Positions 23,384 through 33,804 of a stretch of 64,000 nt of DNA are shown here, in pieces. Position 1 is the first letter of the stretch, and each line of letters opens with the position of its first letter. Made by a program: the position numbers and the translations under genes. The notes under the pieces were generated by a model, which was not told where the DNA came from, made no database searches, and was given only the letters and a program-made list of their open reading frames with translations. Source of the DNA: Argyresthia goedartella (lineage: Eukaryota > Arthropoda > Insecta > Lepidoptera > Argyresthiidae); the NCBI GenBank assembly GCA_949825045.1, contig OX463829.1, positions 22,538,715-22,602,714 of the forward strand, in the 5' to 3' direction.

Positions 23384-24155
23384 ATGGATCTGCATGCTGA
23401 GTTGGCAATTAATATGGAGAACATTGTCAAATCTTTTGGTGAGCGAATGGAGAAATATGAGAGGGATCTGCATGCTGCCACACCTGCTCCTGCCCCGAAG
23501 AACTTGGCAAGCCTCGCAAGTGAGTTCGCCGACTTCAAATCCCTCACTTGTGAAGTGCCTTGGTATGCTTAAATCTCAGCTGCAGCTACTGACACTGGGA
23601 TTGGACCGGCATGAAACTGCTTCTAGGCGAAAGGTGCTGCTGGTGCATGGTGTGCCTGAGGTGGGCGATGAGCAGCCAGATGTTGTCTTGAAGAGGGTGC
23701 TTGCTGACCAACTCAAGGTGTCCGTCCACTGTATTGGTGCCATCAGCGTGGTTCACCGACTAGGTGCGAAAGGGGCGAAAACCAGGCCCCTGCTTATTCG
23801 CTTCACGACATTGGCAGCCCGCAGCGAGGTGTGGGGACTGAAGAAAGCACTCAAGGGTTCGGGCACAACTGTGACCGAATTTCTAACAAAAACGCGCCAT
23901 GAAGTCTTCGCAGCGGCGCGCAGGCACTTTGGGATGAGCAGCGTCTGGACCTCGGAACGCAGGATCATCGTCGCGCTGCCAGACAAGTCTTGCCATAAAG
24001 TGGAGTGCTGGGGGGGTCTGCAACCGCTGACGTCGAGGTGTCCGAGCAAGGACGCCCCTTCGCCAACGCCTGACAAAGGGAAGAAGCCCGCTGCGAGCGC
24101 GACCGCTGGCTCCATCAAGTCCGTCACGACCAGGAGGGGCGCACAAGCTAAGTGA
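23384..24155 (+). pseudogene. LINE ORF1 protein (frameshifted)
   Basis: The ATG at 23384 opens MDLHAELAINMENIVKSF and a probable coiled-coil start. The matching continuation is in the next frame, with one frameshift near 23540-23560. The second part carries RRKVLLVHGVPE, then a ~100-residue region including HRLGAKGAKTRPLLIRF and FLTKTRHEVFAAARRHFG, ending in a basic tail. This is the RRM-like plus C-terminal arrangement of LINE ORF1 RNA chaperones (VxGVPE and RPxxVRF motifs). Total about 256 residues if rejoined. It would package LINE RNA. Confidence 0.7.
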
Positions 24156-24773
24156 GGTTATGTCATCGCATCTCCAGAAGACCACGTATCTCTAGCGCTC
24201 GTGCATAGGTCTCTTTCCATGGAATGAATATTTTCTCCAACAACTGCAAGGTAGTTAGCTTTCATTACATATGTATTGATTTTTCATCGTGTATGTGAAC
24301 TTTTTTTTTTCTCTAACTTTTGCTTCCTTTCTGTCTGCTGTCATCTGTCACTGTCACTTTGACGCAATCACGTCTTCATTCGGATACAGATACTTGGTTG
24401 CGTTTCGTTTTGTTTTCTATTTTGTGTGCTTATATATATATTTTGTTTTTATTGACCGCCGTGTTCGTGTAATGCAACGATGTCATATATGTATTTAAAA
24501 TTAATCTTTGTTTTTTGCTAATTGTTGTTCAGCGAAAACTAGCAACATTCTAGCTATATATACTCGATTATAATGTTTTTTTAGATTATATTGTAATGAT
24601 CGCTTTCATCACTCCTAAGAAGAGTCTAGATCTAAGAATACTGCTTAGTGATTAAAACCAGTCGTTCTAGTTAGTTATTGATTTAAAAATATTTATTAGT
24701 TAATACATAGGTATATTACATTATTTTATTTAGTTAGTAGGTATAATATTATTTATAATAAGTATTTACTCAT

Positions 24774-26745
24774 ATGGATACTAATCCACCTGATATTATT
24801 AATCAAAGTTTTTTCTCTTGTGCTTCAAACGACGATGTTGACAGCTTTTTGAGTGCGGAAAGCAGCGTCTCCTCTTTGGAGCAACCCTTATCCGTCAAGA
24901 TTAGGACTGTCTTCGGTGGTGTAGAGAAAAATTTAAACATCGTGCATATCAATGCTCAAAGTATACATACCAGCTATGCGGACCTTCTCGAGGGTTTTTG
25001 TGATCAATGCGTGGACGGCATTCTTGTCTCTGAGTCGTTCCTAAAGCCTTCACTGTCATCTTCTTCGTATTCTCTTCCAGGATTCAGGCTGTATAGGAAT
25101 GACAGAGTCGGGAAAGCCGATGGGGGCGTCGCTATTTATCTGCGTGCGGAAATTCCGTGCAAGGTGATCAGCGCATCCCCTAGTCAGTACTCCGAGTCTG
25201 CTGAACATCTATTTCTCGAAATAACTCTTCACCATAACAAGGTCCTCCTCGGTGTTCTTTATAGCCCCTCTCTTCACATCGACTACTTCGACTCATTCGA
25301 ATCCCTTCTCAACGAACTAACACCACTATATAAAGACACACTCATTCTAGGGGATTTCAACACCTGTCTCCTTAAAAATAATTCACGTTCTACCAGACTC
25401 AAGTCCGTAGTCGACTCCTTTAATCTGCATATTCTGCCTCTTGAAGCCACCCATTTTCAACCACATTGCTCTCCCTCACTTCTCGATATTATGATTACTT
25501 CCAATGTGGACAAGGTCGCCCTACACGGACAACTAAATTCTCCTTTCTCTTTTCATGACCTCGTCTATCTTTCGTATAAGATTAGGCCTCTCAAGAGCAG
25601 GGCGAAATTTCTTTACATCCGTAACTTTAAACATATCGACCAACACTCTCTTATGTCGGATGCCATGTCGATTGACTGGTCCCCTGTCACTTCAAGTAAG
25701 AACGTTGATAATAAAATTGCCAATTTCAATTCTGTGGTCCTGGGTCTCTATGACAAGCACGCACCCATAAAAAGAGTGAGAGTGAAACACCTGCCTGCCC
25801 CTTGGCTAACAGACACTATCAAGCGTCTAATGGCCAAGAGGAACACTGCCAAGTGTAGATACCACAAGAATCCGACAGAAGACAATTTCCTTTCCTACAA
25901 ATGGCTTCGCAATCGTTGCAACCGTCTCTGTCGCGATGCTAAACGTCGGCACATCCACGAATGCATTGAGAATTATACTCCAGCCCAGGTGTGGAAATTC
26001 TTACGAACGCTTGGCGTGGGTAAGTCCCAGGACCTACAAGCTGGTAATGTAGATATCAATGGTCTCAACCAGTTTCTTTCTGCCCCGCCTGTTGTGATGG
26101 ATCCCGCTGTCAAACACTCTACGCTTCAGAGCCTTCGCTCTAAGACCTTACCAGACACCACACCATTCAAGTTAAGCAATGTTGGAATCGAAACGGTCAA
26201 GAAGGCATTATTGGCTGTCAACTCAAAAGCTGTAGGCGATGACAAAATTTGCCTTAAAATGCTACTGTTGATCCTAGACGAACTATTGCCTGCTATCACA
26301 CATATTATTAACTTTTCCATATCAAATGGCATCTTCCCCACAGTGTGGAAAAGAGCGCTAGTCATCCCATTACCTAAAACTCCCTGTCCCGCCTCTTTCA
26401 AAGAGTATCGCCCCATTTCAATCCTGCCCATCATCTCCAAAGTCATTGAGACCATTGTTCATAACCTGCTCTCCTATCACCTTTCCTACAACAATCTTCT
26501 AAACACTTTCCAGTCAGGATTCAGAACGGGACATATCACCGTCACCATGGACTGCAAACAGCTTTCCGTCTTAGCTTTACTTGACTTCAGTAGTGCCTTC
26601 AACTGCGTAGATTTCGACATTCTCATTGAGGTTCTTAGATCCCTGAACGTCTCCTCATCCTCTGCCAGCTGGTTCGACTCTTATTTGAGGGATCGGCAAC
26701 AACGTATCAGGTCGGAGGAGACTTCCACTGAATGGTGTGACCGAC
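24774..26745 (+). pseudogene. LINE ORF2: APE endonuclease plus partial RT
   Basis: The frame is open from ATG 24774 for about 655 LINE-derived residues. Residues ~55-270 are an apurinic-type endonuclease: NIVHINAQSI, the ILVSESFL catalytic glutamate, DGGVAIYLR, LILGDFN and a late FHDLVYLSY histidine. From about 440 reverse transcriptase begins, with FPTVWKRALVIPLPK, YRPISILPIISKVIE, and motif A ALLDFSSAFNCVDFD. The frame leaves the family after DRQQRIRSEETSTEWC. The motif B GVPQGS and the YADD box are missing. The last residues before the stop at 26792 belong to antisense BEL DNA. Confidence 0.85.
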
Positions 26746-26942
26746 CTCGGCAGCGATACATTATTTATATTGAGGCCCAACCATTTCGCTAAATCGTTCG
26801 ATACAATGCAGCCCTGAGCTCCAGAATCTAATAGGGCGCGAACGTATGTTGGGTTGCCCGCCAAATCCCAAACAAGCACAGAGGCGATCGGTAACACCAC
26901 CGTCTCCGGTTGGGGGGCAACAAATTGTTGGGCCGCAAATTC
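26655..26942 (-). pseudogene. BEL/Pao protease fragment
   Basis: It lies in the same frame as gag, separated by one TAG (26943-26945). It reads EFAAQQFVAPQPE, then VWDLAGNPTYVRALLDSG with the catalytic aspartate in DSGAQ, then LAKWLGLNI. From about 26760 downward the frame runs into antisense LINE sequence, so the protease is incomplete. Whether the TAG is a natural readthrough stop or a mutation cannot be told from one copy. Confidence 0.7.
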
Positions 26943-28775
26943 CTAGCGAGGGCCCCCGGGGCCCCACTCTGCCTGTAACCGATCAGGTAGGCAGCTATAC
27001 GCCAGCGGGTCCCACTGTACAAATGGCCCACGCGCCGGTTCCATTGCCACCCTACGACGCCCCCCGAAGGGTTGTGGGCGTGAATTCAACCGTGGCCGCT
27101 CCATGAGCGGGGGGGACATCACATGCGACCGACGAGGACGAGGCGACGAGCGGGGCGACAACTGAGGCGGCGTCCGAACCGCACCCGCATAGCTCGAAGT
27201 TGTCCCATGCCACCCGCCCGTTACGGCCTGCTCAACATACCCAATGTCCCGCTGAGTCGGATGCTGAGTCGCAACCGAAAACTCAGGGCCCCCCATGTGA
27301 TGACCCTGAGTGCGGCCCTGCACCCCTGGGTGGCTGCGTGCTTGTGGCCCCATTGCCCGCTGAGTCGGATGCTGAGTCGCAACCGAAAACTCAGGGCCCC
27401 CCATGTGATGACCCTGAGTGCGGCCCTGCACCCTAGTACCGCCCTGTGCACGTGGGGACATTGGCCCCTGAGTTGCGCTCCGAGTCGCAAACGAATTCTC
27501 AGGGCCCCATGCCGTGTCACCCTGGGTACGGCCCTGTGGTGGCTGTTGGCCGGACCGGTTCATGCACAACAAATTGTGGTGGGCCCCACCACAATATCCG
27601 CACAATTTTGTGCGCGTGCAGTCCCTAGCCATGTGTGGCCCGAGGCACAGGAAACACCAGCTCCGCTGCTTGGCCATCCGGCGCCGTCCCTCAACCCTAA
27701 GTTCCCCGAACTTATTGCAATCGGCCACAGCATGGCCAATCTGCCTACAACATGGGCAGGTCTCACCTGCACCCCTGGGTGGGGTCAATGCACTCACAGT
27801 CCCATACGACTGCCGGTTGGTGCGGTCCTTCCTCGTCGGAGGGCCCCTACTCACAGCGCTCCCGGCAGCTCTCTGTGGCTCCGAAGGATGGGTGACCGTC
27901 AACCCCAAGTTCTCTGCCCGTCGAGCCTCCTCTTCCAAAAATCCGACCAAGTCGGAGAAGGCGGGCAGGTCCTCGGCCGACCTCCCGTGAGACTGTTCGA
28001 AACGAGTCTGCACGTCAGCGGGTAGGCGGGAAAGTACAATGTACAGCAGTAGGTAGGACCATTCACCAACCGGAAGTCCAAGTTTCTCTAGGGCCTTGGT
28101 GACGGACAACAACGGGTTCAAAACCTCCGCCTGTATGGCCCCGACCTTGTTCACAACCGGGATGCTAAACAAACGGTTCAGTTGGGCATCGGCCAACCTC
28201 CGTTTGTTGTGGTAACGTCTGACCAGCAATTGCCTGGCCGTTTCATAGTTACCCTCCGTAACTGTCAAATGAGCGACCAGCTCCCTGGGCTCACCCCTCA
28301 ATGCTGCCACCAGCTGAGCCATTTTGACAGACTTGGTAATGTCCGATCGCATGTGCACCAAGCTGTCGAACAGATTGATGAAGCTCATCCATTCACCGGA
28401 CACTCCGTCAAAAGTAGGCATGGTTATGGCAGGTAACCTGGACCCCGAACCCTGATGCGGCAGAGGCGCCCCAATGCCACCACTATGGCTGGACTCGCGC
28501 TGCCTACGTATGTCCGCAGCCCTCTGCGTGATAGCAGCCGCCATCTCCATACACTGGTCGACATCCCCTAGCAACCGTGACAGCCTGTCAGGTGCGCAAC
28601 CATCAACTGCTTCCGCCTGCGCCGACAATTCGAGCACCCTGTTGTAGCGTTCCTTAACGTCCATAGACCGCTCCAACACCACATCATGCCTATCTAAACG
28701 GTCTATCAGACCGTGTGCGGAGGAAAACCATCTGAGCTCCTTAGAAACACCCTTCTGTATTTCAGACAACGACAT
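26943..28775 (-). CDS. BEL/Pao Gag polyprotein
   Basis: A 610-residue open frame. Residues ~115-290 match the DUF1759-type capsid region of BEL/Pao Gag (LPAITMPTFDGVSGEW, then ALRGEPRELVAHL). Three zinc knuckles follow at ~340-404: CPCCRQIGHAVADC, CFLCLGPHMARDC and CGYCGGAHHNLLC. Residues ~416-510 hold about three imperfect 37-38-residue repeats built on GRTQGHHMGGPEFSVAT. The C-terminus is rich in R and P. It would form the particle and bind element RNA. The frame is intact to the TAG at 26943. Plus-strand open frames over this interval are mirror images of this GC-rich gene. Confidence 0.85.
   Translation of the reverse strand: MSLSEIQKGVSKELRWFSSAHGLIDRLDRHDVVLERSMDVKERYNRVLELSAQAEAVDGCAPDRLSRLLGDVDQCMEMAAAITQRAADIRRQRESSHSGGIGAPLPHQGSGSRLPAITMPTFDGVSGEWMSFINLFDSLVHMRSDITKSVKMAQLVAALRGEPRELVAHLTVTEGNYETARQLLVRRYHNKRRLADAQLNRLFSIPVVNKVGAIQAEVLNPLLSVTKALEKLGLPVGEWSYLLLYIVLSRLPADVQTRFEQSHGRSAEDLPAFSDLVGFLEEEARRAENLGLTVTHPSEPQRAAGSAVSRGPPTRKDRTNRQSYGTVSALTPPRGAGETCPCCRQIGHAVADCNKFGELRVEGRRRMAKQRSWCFLCLGPHMARDCTRTKLCGYCGGAHHNLLCMNRSGQQPPQGRTQGDTAWGPENSFATRSATQGPMSPRAQGGTRVQGRTQGHHMGGPEFSVATQHPTQRAMGPQARSHPGVQGRTQGHHMGGPEFSVATQHPTQRDIGYVEQAVTGGWHGTTSSYAGAVRTPPQLSPRSSPRPRRSHVMSPPLMERPRLNSRPQPFGGRRRVAMEPARGPFVQWDPLAYSCLPDRLQAEWGPGGPR
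27247..27440 (-). repeat. tandem repeat inside BEL gag
   Basis: Two near-perfect ~114-bp units, plus a diverged third toward 27530, encode the GRTQGHHMGGPEFSVAT repeats at the Gag C-terminus. The DNA units are almost identical, so the duplication is recent. Confidence 0.7.
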
Positions 28776-29374
28776 GATCGGAACGATACTTACTCACAAT
28801 TTGCAGTAACTCAATTATATTGGACCCTCCAGTCTACAACACAAACGAGGGAACCCTAATCTATAACTTAAACAATGCTGATTTCCCCAAACAATAGAAA
28901 CCGAGTTTTATATCTACACAAATTCTGTAAACAACAATTTAGTTTCCCTATATCATATAACACACACAGATAGTCAATATTAGTTCAAGTTATAAATTGC
29001 TATAAACTGAAAACAATGTCCAAACATTCATTAGCATTACTAGACCACTAATAGATTGACTATGCAAACTTCAAACTGCAAACATGATATGACTTCAATG
29101 CAAATTTCAATTCACCTACAATGTACCTGTAATGTAATTACTATTCTGAGTCACATCTCAGTACAACTGGTCATTTAGGGAAAACTGTTATGTCTGTCTG
29201 TCTACTACCAGCAGTAGACTTATAACTTATAATACTACCAATCTATGTGGATACAGGAACAAAACCAAGTTAGCTAATAACCGCCTATACCTACAGATCG
29301 ATAGTCCCAAATCGTGGGTTCCTGGAGCCCTTGACGGCTGCAAATCTCAGGAAACCACGCTCTTGCTACCAATA
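28776..29374 (-). other. BEL/Pao leader and primer-binding site
   Basis: Between the candidate LTR and the gag ATG lies ~600 bp without a coding frame. Directly downstream of the LTR (minus sense, ending at 29371) is TGGTAGCAAGAGCGTGG, which starts with the TGG expected of a tRNA primer-binding site. The primer tRNA was not identified. Confidence 0.6.
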
Positions 29375-29877
29375 TGTTCAGGCTTCTCGGCACCTAATGA
29401 CCTCGCAGGGGCCCATAGCTACGAGGTAGCGTCGCTATCGGATGCCAAGAAGCAAGAACGTCGGCGATTCACCGAGCTAAAGTAAATAGATTCTATCTGA
29501 CCTGGTCTGTGCTTCGTTCCCGTCAAACTCCTGTCTCTCTGCAAGGCCTGGGTGCACCCTAGGCTCTTCTTGGTAGACAGGTTCCTCAGCCAACCAGGTG
29601 TGGCTGGCAGGCCAGCTTCGACGCGCACATACGCGTGAATGCTAACTTTATCTGGTTCGGTGAACCACAATACACTCAGCTAAATAGACAATCCTGAGGG
29701 GAGCCCGAATACAATTCCAGATGGCTTACGATTTAATTTCAATACCCTATCCCAATACGCGTTCCATCGCGAGGGCTTGTCGTCAGTCAGTTGTCAAAAA
29801 CTGCTCTGTGGCAGCTCCGTCAAATTCAAAATGGCCGTTCCGGAACCATAGATCGAGTATCGATTTTGAATCGAACA
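29375..29877 (-). repeat. candidate BEL/Pao 5' LTR
   Basis: The 503-bp interval ends in matching TGTTC/GAACA inverted pentamers: in minus sense it begins TGTTCGATTC and ends CCTGAACA, two bases from the primer-binding site. With only one LTR present, the outer boundary rests on these terminal bases, so it is less certain than the inner one. Confidence 0.6.
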
Positions 29878-30054
29878 ATGGTTTCAGGAACCTCAAAGTT
29901 TTTTTAAATACATATCTATATATGAATAAAATATTTTTTGATTTCAGTTCCATGTATAATTATTTGCACCTTAATTTTTTTATTTTTAAATTTTTGAATA
30001 AAATCGTAAAACGGTTCACAGAAGAAAAGAGTTTTGTCTAAGTACCTAGTTTCA

Positions 30055-30173
30055 ACTGTGTAGTCTTGATAGTTTCGAAATAAAGCTGCTGTGACATACG
30101 GACGGACGGACTGACGGACAGACAGACTTGACGAAACTATAAGGGTTCCTTGTTTCTCTACGGAACCGTAAAA
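30055..30173 (+). repeat. RTE-type tail 3' fragment
   Basis: Contains GACGGACGGACTGACGGACA, then AAGGGTTCC and TACGGAACCGTAAAAA: the microsatellite plus end of the RTE-type family, diverged and 5'-truncated. Confidence 0.6.
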
Positions 30174-31255
30174 ACCTACAAGAGAGAGGGCCTAACAGCG
30201 GAAAAATTTGGTTATAAGATTGAATACAACTTTGAAGTTCAAAATATCTTTTTTCTGTAAATAATAACATCATGTTTAAAAAAGGTTATTTTTGCCTCTT
30301 CTCTACATGGGTGTCTCTGTGGGAGAAGAAGATCACCCACCCATAGATTGTTTTAAGACCGCTGTCAGGCAAAATGGAGTGTCACGCAATTGTACCTCTG
30401 CCAACCCGTATGGGTCGATCTATCTTTGATGACGCTAAGAAACATGACTTACGGGACACCCTGTATAAACAATAATTTTATGTCCCTCAGTGCTTGTTAT
30501 ATTTATCTTTTAATATCGTGCAGCCATAATTGCCCCTGGACCGCTTTTCAAAGGAACCATGTCCTCATTCTGCAGTAAATTATTTGCTACTTACTCCTTA
30601 TTATTTGCCTTGCAAACTACACCACATTTCTCTAGACAAACATCTGTTAGGGAAACTTATGTAACCATAACTAGAGACCAGAGCTTTGCACTGAATGGCT
30701 ATTCATGGTGCTCCAACACAGAAATATGTTTGTATGTAGAAATACGTGTAACCATCAACTTATACCAAGTAGCCAGTGGCGACCGGTATATACCGGACTC
30801 GGCATCCTCATACATATTTAATGTCGTTGCCTCTGTAGCCAGATTTAGATCACTGTCCGAGGCTGTTACAGCGCAAACGATAGACAGATTGAAATTACTT
30901 AGTATATTTCTGGACCTACTTTCGTCGACACGAATTAAGTAATCATTGCTCTTACGCAGGTACATCCTACGGAGGTTCTATCGCTAATAGAAATCATCGT
31001 GGTGAAACTTTGATTCTCGCGCATTCGATATACGGGTATCGACACCATATAATGAGTGTTTTTGTATGGGAATCCCTCGATATCCGCCATTTTATCGATG
31101 TGGGCTTTGGGATCATAATGAGCGCAGCTGTGCAGCTGCCACCCGGTATGGGAAAAGGCGTGACGTGTGTTGTGGTAACAAAAGAGGTTGTCAACGATTC
31201 GTCGTCGGATAGAGGTTTCTTGAGTAGGCTTACGTTGTAACTACAACTTGTTTAA
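30174..31255. other. intronic-type region with SINE scraps
   Basis: Fragments of the family-2 SINE body occur at about 30355-30425 (CAGGCAAAATGGAGTGTC, CCAACCCGTATGGG) and 31130-31175 (CACCCGGTATGGGAAAAGG). Open frames on both strands (30559-30942 and 30699-30965) have no recognised domain. Confidence 0.45.
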
Positions 31256-31260
31256 ACGCT

Positions 31261-31383
31261 CAGATACACTTGACAAAATGTCCCCCAACGTAGTGAAATG
31301 TCGCGGGGCATGTGTCGGCAATGTTTAGGTACATTGAGCATTGCGCGACATGTTGGGGTGCATTTTGTCCCCTAATGTATCTG
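31261..31383. repeat. foldback repeat near the host exon
   Basis: Positions 31261-31304 and 31345-31383 are imperfect inverted repeats (CAGATACA...ACAAAATG...AACRT...TGTCGC). A diverged direct copy of the right arm (GAGCGACATGTGGTGGACAC, then TTTGTCCCCTAGTGTGTCTG) lies at about 31762-31807, just beside the exon. This is a small MITE-like family. Confidence 0.55.
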
Positions 31384-31829
31384 AAGACAAAATGGCGCCA
31401 AAATATCACTGAATCGCGACGCTGCAACGTTGCACAGTGTGCCAAAAAATGCCCCGCTACATTTTAACATTCCCCTCCATTGTCTGGATGCATCGTTTAG
31501 GTCTAGTCTTTTCGGGTTGGCATAGCAGTACCGGGCATGCTCGTGCTGTATGCTGGTGCTAGCATATAGGGTAAGCGACGCTTACTTATTACGTGCAACG
31601 GTCGAAATTACTGTCGTTTAGTTATCATATATCAGTAGCGGTTGCCGATCGTCACCAAGGTTACCGACTATTACCATGGTTACCATGTATGATTCGTTTC
31701 GATTAGCAGCCGGCCCATTGACCGCTATCGCAAGGCTAACCCGCACCCACAATAGATTGAGCGTTGAGCGACATGTGGTGGACACTTTGTCCCCTAGTGT
31801 GTCTGACCATCATTACAAACTATTCTCAC

Positions 31830-31970
31830 CTGGGTCCCGGTCTGGGCTGTCATGCTCAGACTCCTCGGACTCGTCCCAGATGGTGTCCGTGGCGATCTTC
31901 TGCCGCGAGCACTCGATCCAGTAGCCGGGCGTCGGGATCAGGCTGTGCGGGTACTCCTCGCAGAACTCGT
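31830..31970 (-). CDS. host gene exon, unidentified protein (downstream exon)
   Basis: A 141-bp GC-rich open stretch in AT-rich surroundings. The minus strand shows an acceptor (CCCTTACCCACAG|ACGAG) and a donor (GACCCAG|GTGAGAA). The exon supplies two bases of a split codon, 46 full codons and one extra base, so it enters and leaves in phase 1. It encodes an acidic segment including CEEYPHSLIPTPGYWIEC and DTIWDESEESEHDSPD. I do not recognise the protein; the acidic C-terminal part looks disordered. Its phase and strand match the exon at 62012-62198, which would be the preceding exon. Confidence 0.75.
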
Positions 31971-32028
31971 CTGTGGGTAAGGGGGCCTCTATTAGTTAGT
32001 GGAAGGGTTAGGTTATTATGAGGAGTCA

Positions 32029-32795
32029 GAAATAAAGCGTTGGATCTACTAAAATCATACTTAAGCAATACAATTCAAAAGGCAGAATTCAACTGCGTTA
32101 AATCTGATATATCGAGTAAAAATTGGCGTTCCACAAGGTCCCATATTAGACTTTCTTATTCCAGGTTAATATTTTATTGTTAAATCAATAAATAATTAAC
32201 CTGGAATAAGAAAGTCTAATATGGTATGGCTGGTAAAACTAAGTGTATCAAATTCTCACTTCCAAAAGTCAATGCAAGTTGAGACCGATTAGACGTCAGA
32301 ATTAGTTATTAATTAACGATACGAAGTTTCTTGGAACAATCTTTAAAAGAAAATTGCAGTGGGGAAACAACATAGATAAATTTGCTGGTATATTAAGTTC
32401 TGCGGATTATGCTGTTAGGAACCTCTGGCTAAACACGGATGTGGCTAAATATAGGCTAGTCTATTTTCTTTCATAGTGTAATGTCCTATGGTATTTCGCT
32501 GTGGGGGAAAGCAGCGGATATTCGATCTATTTTCTAAAATATCTCTACTACAACAAGATACCTCTGGATATGAAATTGCTTGAAATTGCCATTTGAGCAA
32601 TTAAAAAGCTATTTAAAAGTGACTTTATCTGAAAAGGGTTATTAGAAACTTAAAGGTGACTTAAGTGACAGGAATGCATGGGGGGGGGGGGGGTAGTCTA
32701 AGTCAACACAGAACTCATTGTTACTAATTTTGTAATTATTTATTCCTGCTTATTATTTATAACAATGAATATTGTCCTATTAGTATTAGTTAAAC
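32029..32795 (+). pseudogene. decayed LINE-B-like copy
   Basis: It follows the LINE-B RT ORF at 39.4-40.4 kb closely but with many gaps: AAATAAAGCGTTGGATCTAC, GGCGTTCCACAAGG, AAACTAAGTGTATCAAATTC, GCAGTGGGGAAACAAC, GGGGGAAAGCAGCGGATATT. The 3' UTR (TTATTTATTCCTGC) is shared too. A perfect 29-bp foldback (32142-32223) replaces the part that would encode motifs B to D. A run of 14 G occurs at about 32680-32693. No coding capacity remains. Confidence 0.7.
32142..32223. repeat. perfect 29-bp inverted repeat inside LINE relic
   Basis: Arms 32142-32170 and 32195-32223 are exact reverse complements (starting CATATTAGACTTTC), separated by a 24-bp AT-rich loop. The left arm starts at the LINE motif-B sequence (GTTCCACAAGG...CATATTAG). 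Confidence 0.85.
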
Positions 32796-32829
32796 GAACA
32801 ATTAGATCATCAGTGATCTTCAGACCACC

Positions 32830-33340
32830 ACAAATCTTTTAGAGAAAGAACACAAGCGATCCAAGCAGCAGTACAGGCTACTTAACATCGACCTCATCGG
32901 CGTCCCCGAAACACCAAATGATGATCTACCACAGGTACTGATGAGCATTGCCCATAAATTGGATTCTGACCTTAAGCTGGAACACAACTCTTTGTAACCC
33001 GGATACAGCACATGAAGCGCAATCAAGACAAGCCTAAAAGGATTATCGCAAAACTAAAGAACAGACTGGTCAAGGACACGTTTATCGATAAATTCAAACG
33101 TAAATCACGTGACAATGAAGGGTTCATCTCAAGAGACCTTGGATCTGAGGGAAATTCACGAAAGATATTCGTTAACGAACACCTCACAATTGCCAACAAG
33201 ATTCTTCTAACTGACGCCGAGAGATACTTGGAGTGAATTTTGTATGGGTAAAAAACTGTTGCATTTATGCCAGGAAAGACGTGAATCACCCTTTAGTGCT
33301 GATATCCACTGTAGAAAATATGAACGTGTTCATCAAATGA
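32830..33340 (+). pseudogene. LINE-A ORF1 fragment
   Basis: Successive frames read YRLLNIDLIGVPETPNDDLP, then KPKRIIAKLKNRLVKDTFID, then IFVNEHLTIANKILLTDA. After a frameshift near 33230 they continue FVWVKNCCIYARKDVNHP to a stop at 33338-33340. The GVPE, IVRL-like and VNEHLT/NK-L motifs are characteristic of ORF1 proteins of insect Jockey/CR1-group LINEs. The N-terminal half is missing. Confidence 0.65.
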
Positions 33341-33804
33341 ATTCCATAATTTATTCTTCTTCTTTAACTGTAAGTCCATATTTCTTTCACACTCTTCCAT
33401 CCCTACGCAACCTAACAAAGTCATTTAATTGATGTACTCCCTATACATTAATGATCGCACCCCCTATACATACTAGCGACTATATACGCGTCTTCAATTA
33501 TTCTAAAGTAATTAATAGTTGCAAACCCCTTTTTACATTATTACTCAAAGGCATACCCATGCCTTCGTTCATCTGCGCACCGATCGCTCGAGTTTTACGA
33601 GTACCCACAACTGCATTGTCTCAACGCCGCTGCCGCTGCCGCCTGAGATACTCGCCTGGCTGGACACACCACCAGCTCAACTATATTTATCAATAATAAA
33701 TCATTTCGGGAGATACACTTTGCATGTGCACTTCTTAAAACACGACCATTCAACGTTATTTAACACGGTTTGTTCATCGTTTACTGTCTAAATTATAAAA
33801 TAAA

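Larger units (their letters stand above)
23200..26745 (+). mobile_element. CR1/Jockey-type LINE, 3'-truncated
   Basis: A non-LTR retrotransposon with a 5' leader, ORF1 (23384-24155), an unusually long ~620-bp spacer, and ORF2 (from 24774). It interrupts or abuts the gypsy-like fragment on its left. On the right it is cut within the RT domain, before the YADD catalytic box, and joined to an oppositely oriented BEL/Pao fragment at about 26720-26770. No poly-A or 3' UTR survives. Confidence 0.8.
26746..29877 (-). mobile_element. BEL/Pao LTR retrotransposon, 5' half
   Basis: In minus-strand order the parts are a candidate 5' LTR (29375-29877), primer-binding site, ~600-bp leader, gag (28775-26943) and protease (to about 26760). 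RT, integrase and the 3' LTR are gone: the element is cut in or just after protease and joined to the truncated LINE. Its GC content is much higher than that of the surroundings, which with the long open frame suggests fairly recent arrival. Confidence 0.8.

Noticed and set aside
23753..24185. Minus-strand frames of 124 and 100 residues
   Set aside because: They are antisense to the LINE ORF1, whose motifs read clearly on plus; low-complexity composition, no domain.
26655..26750. C-terminal end of the BEL protease frame (NNVSLPRSV...) as genuine protease
   Set aside because: This part is antisense LINE ORF2 sequence read through the junction, not retrotransposon protease.
27123..28025. 300-residue plus-strand open frame
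   Set aside because: It is the GC-rich mirror of BEL/Pao Gag on the minus strand. The composition is R/P-rich, the repeats mirror those of Gag, and no domain reads in this direction.
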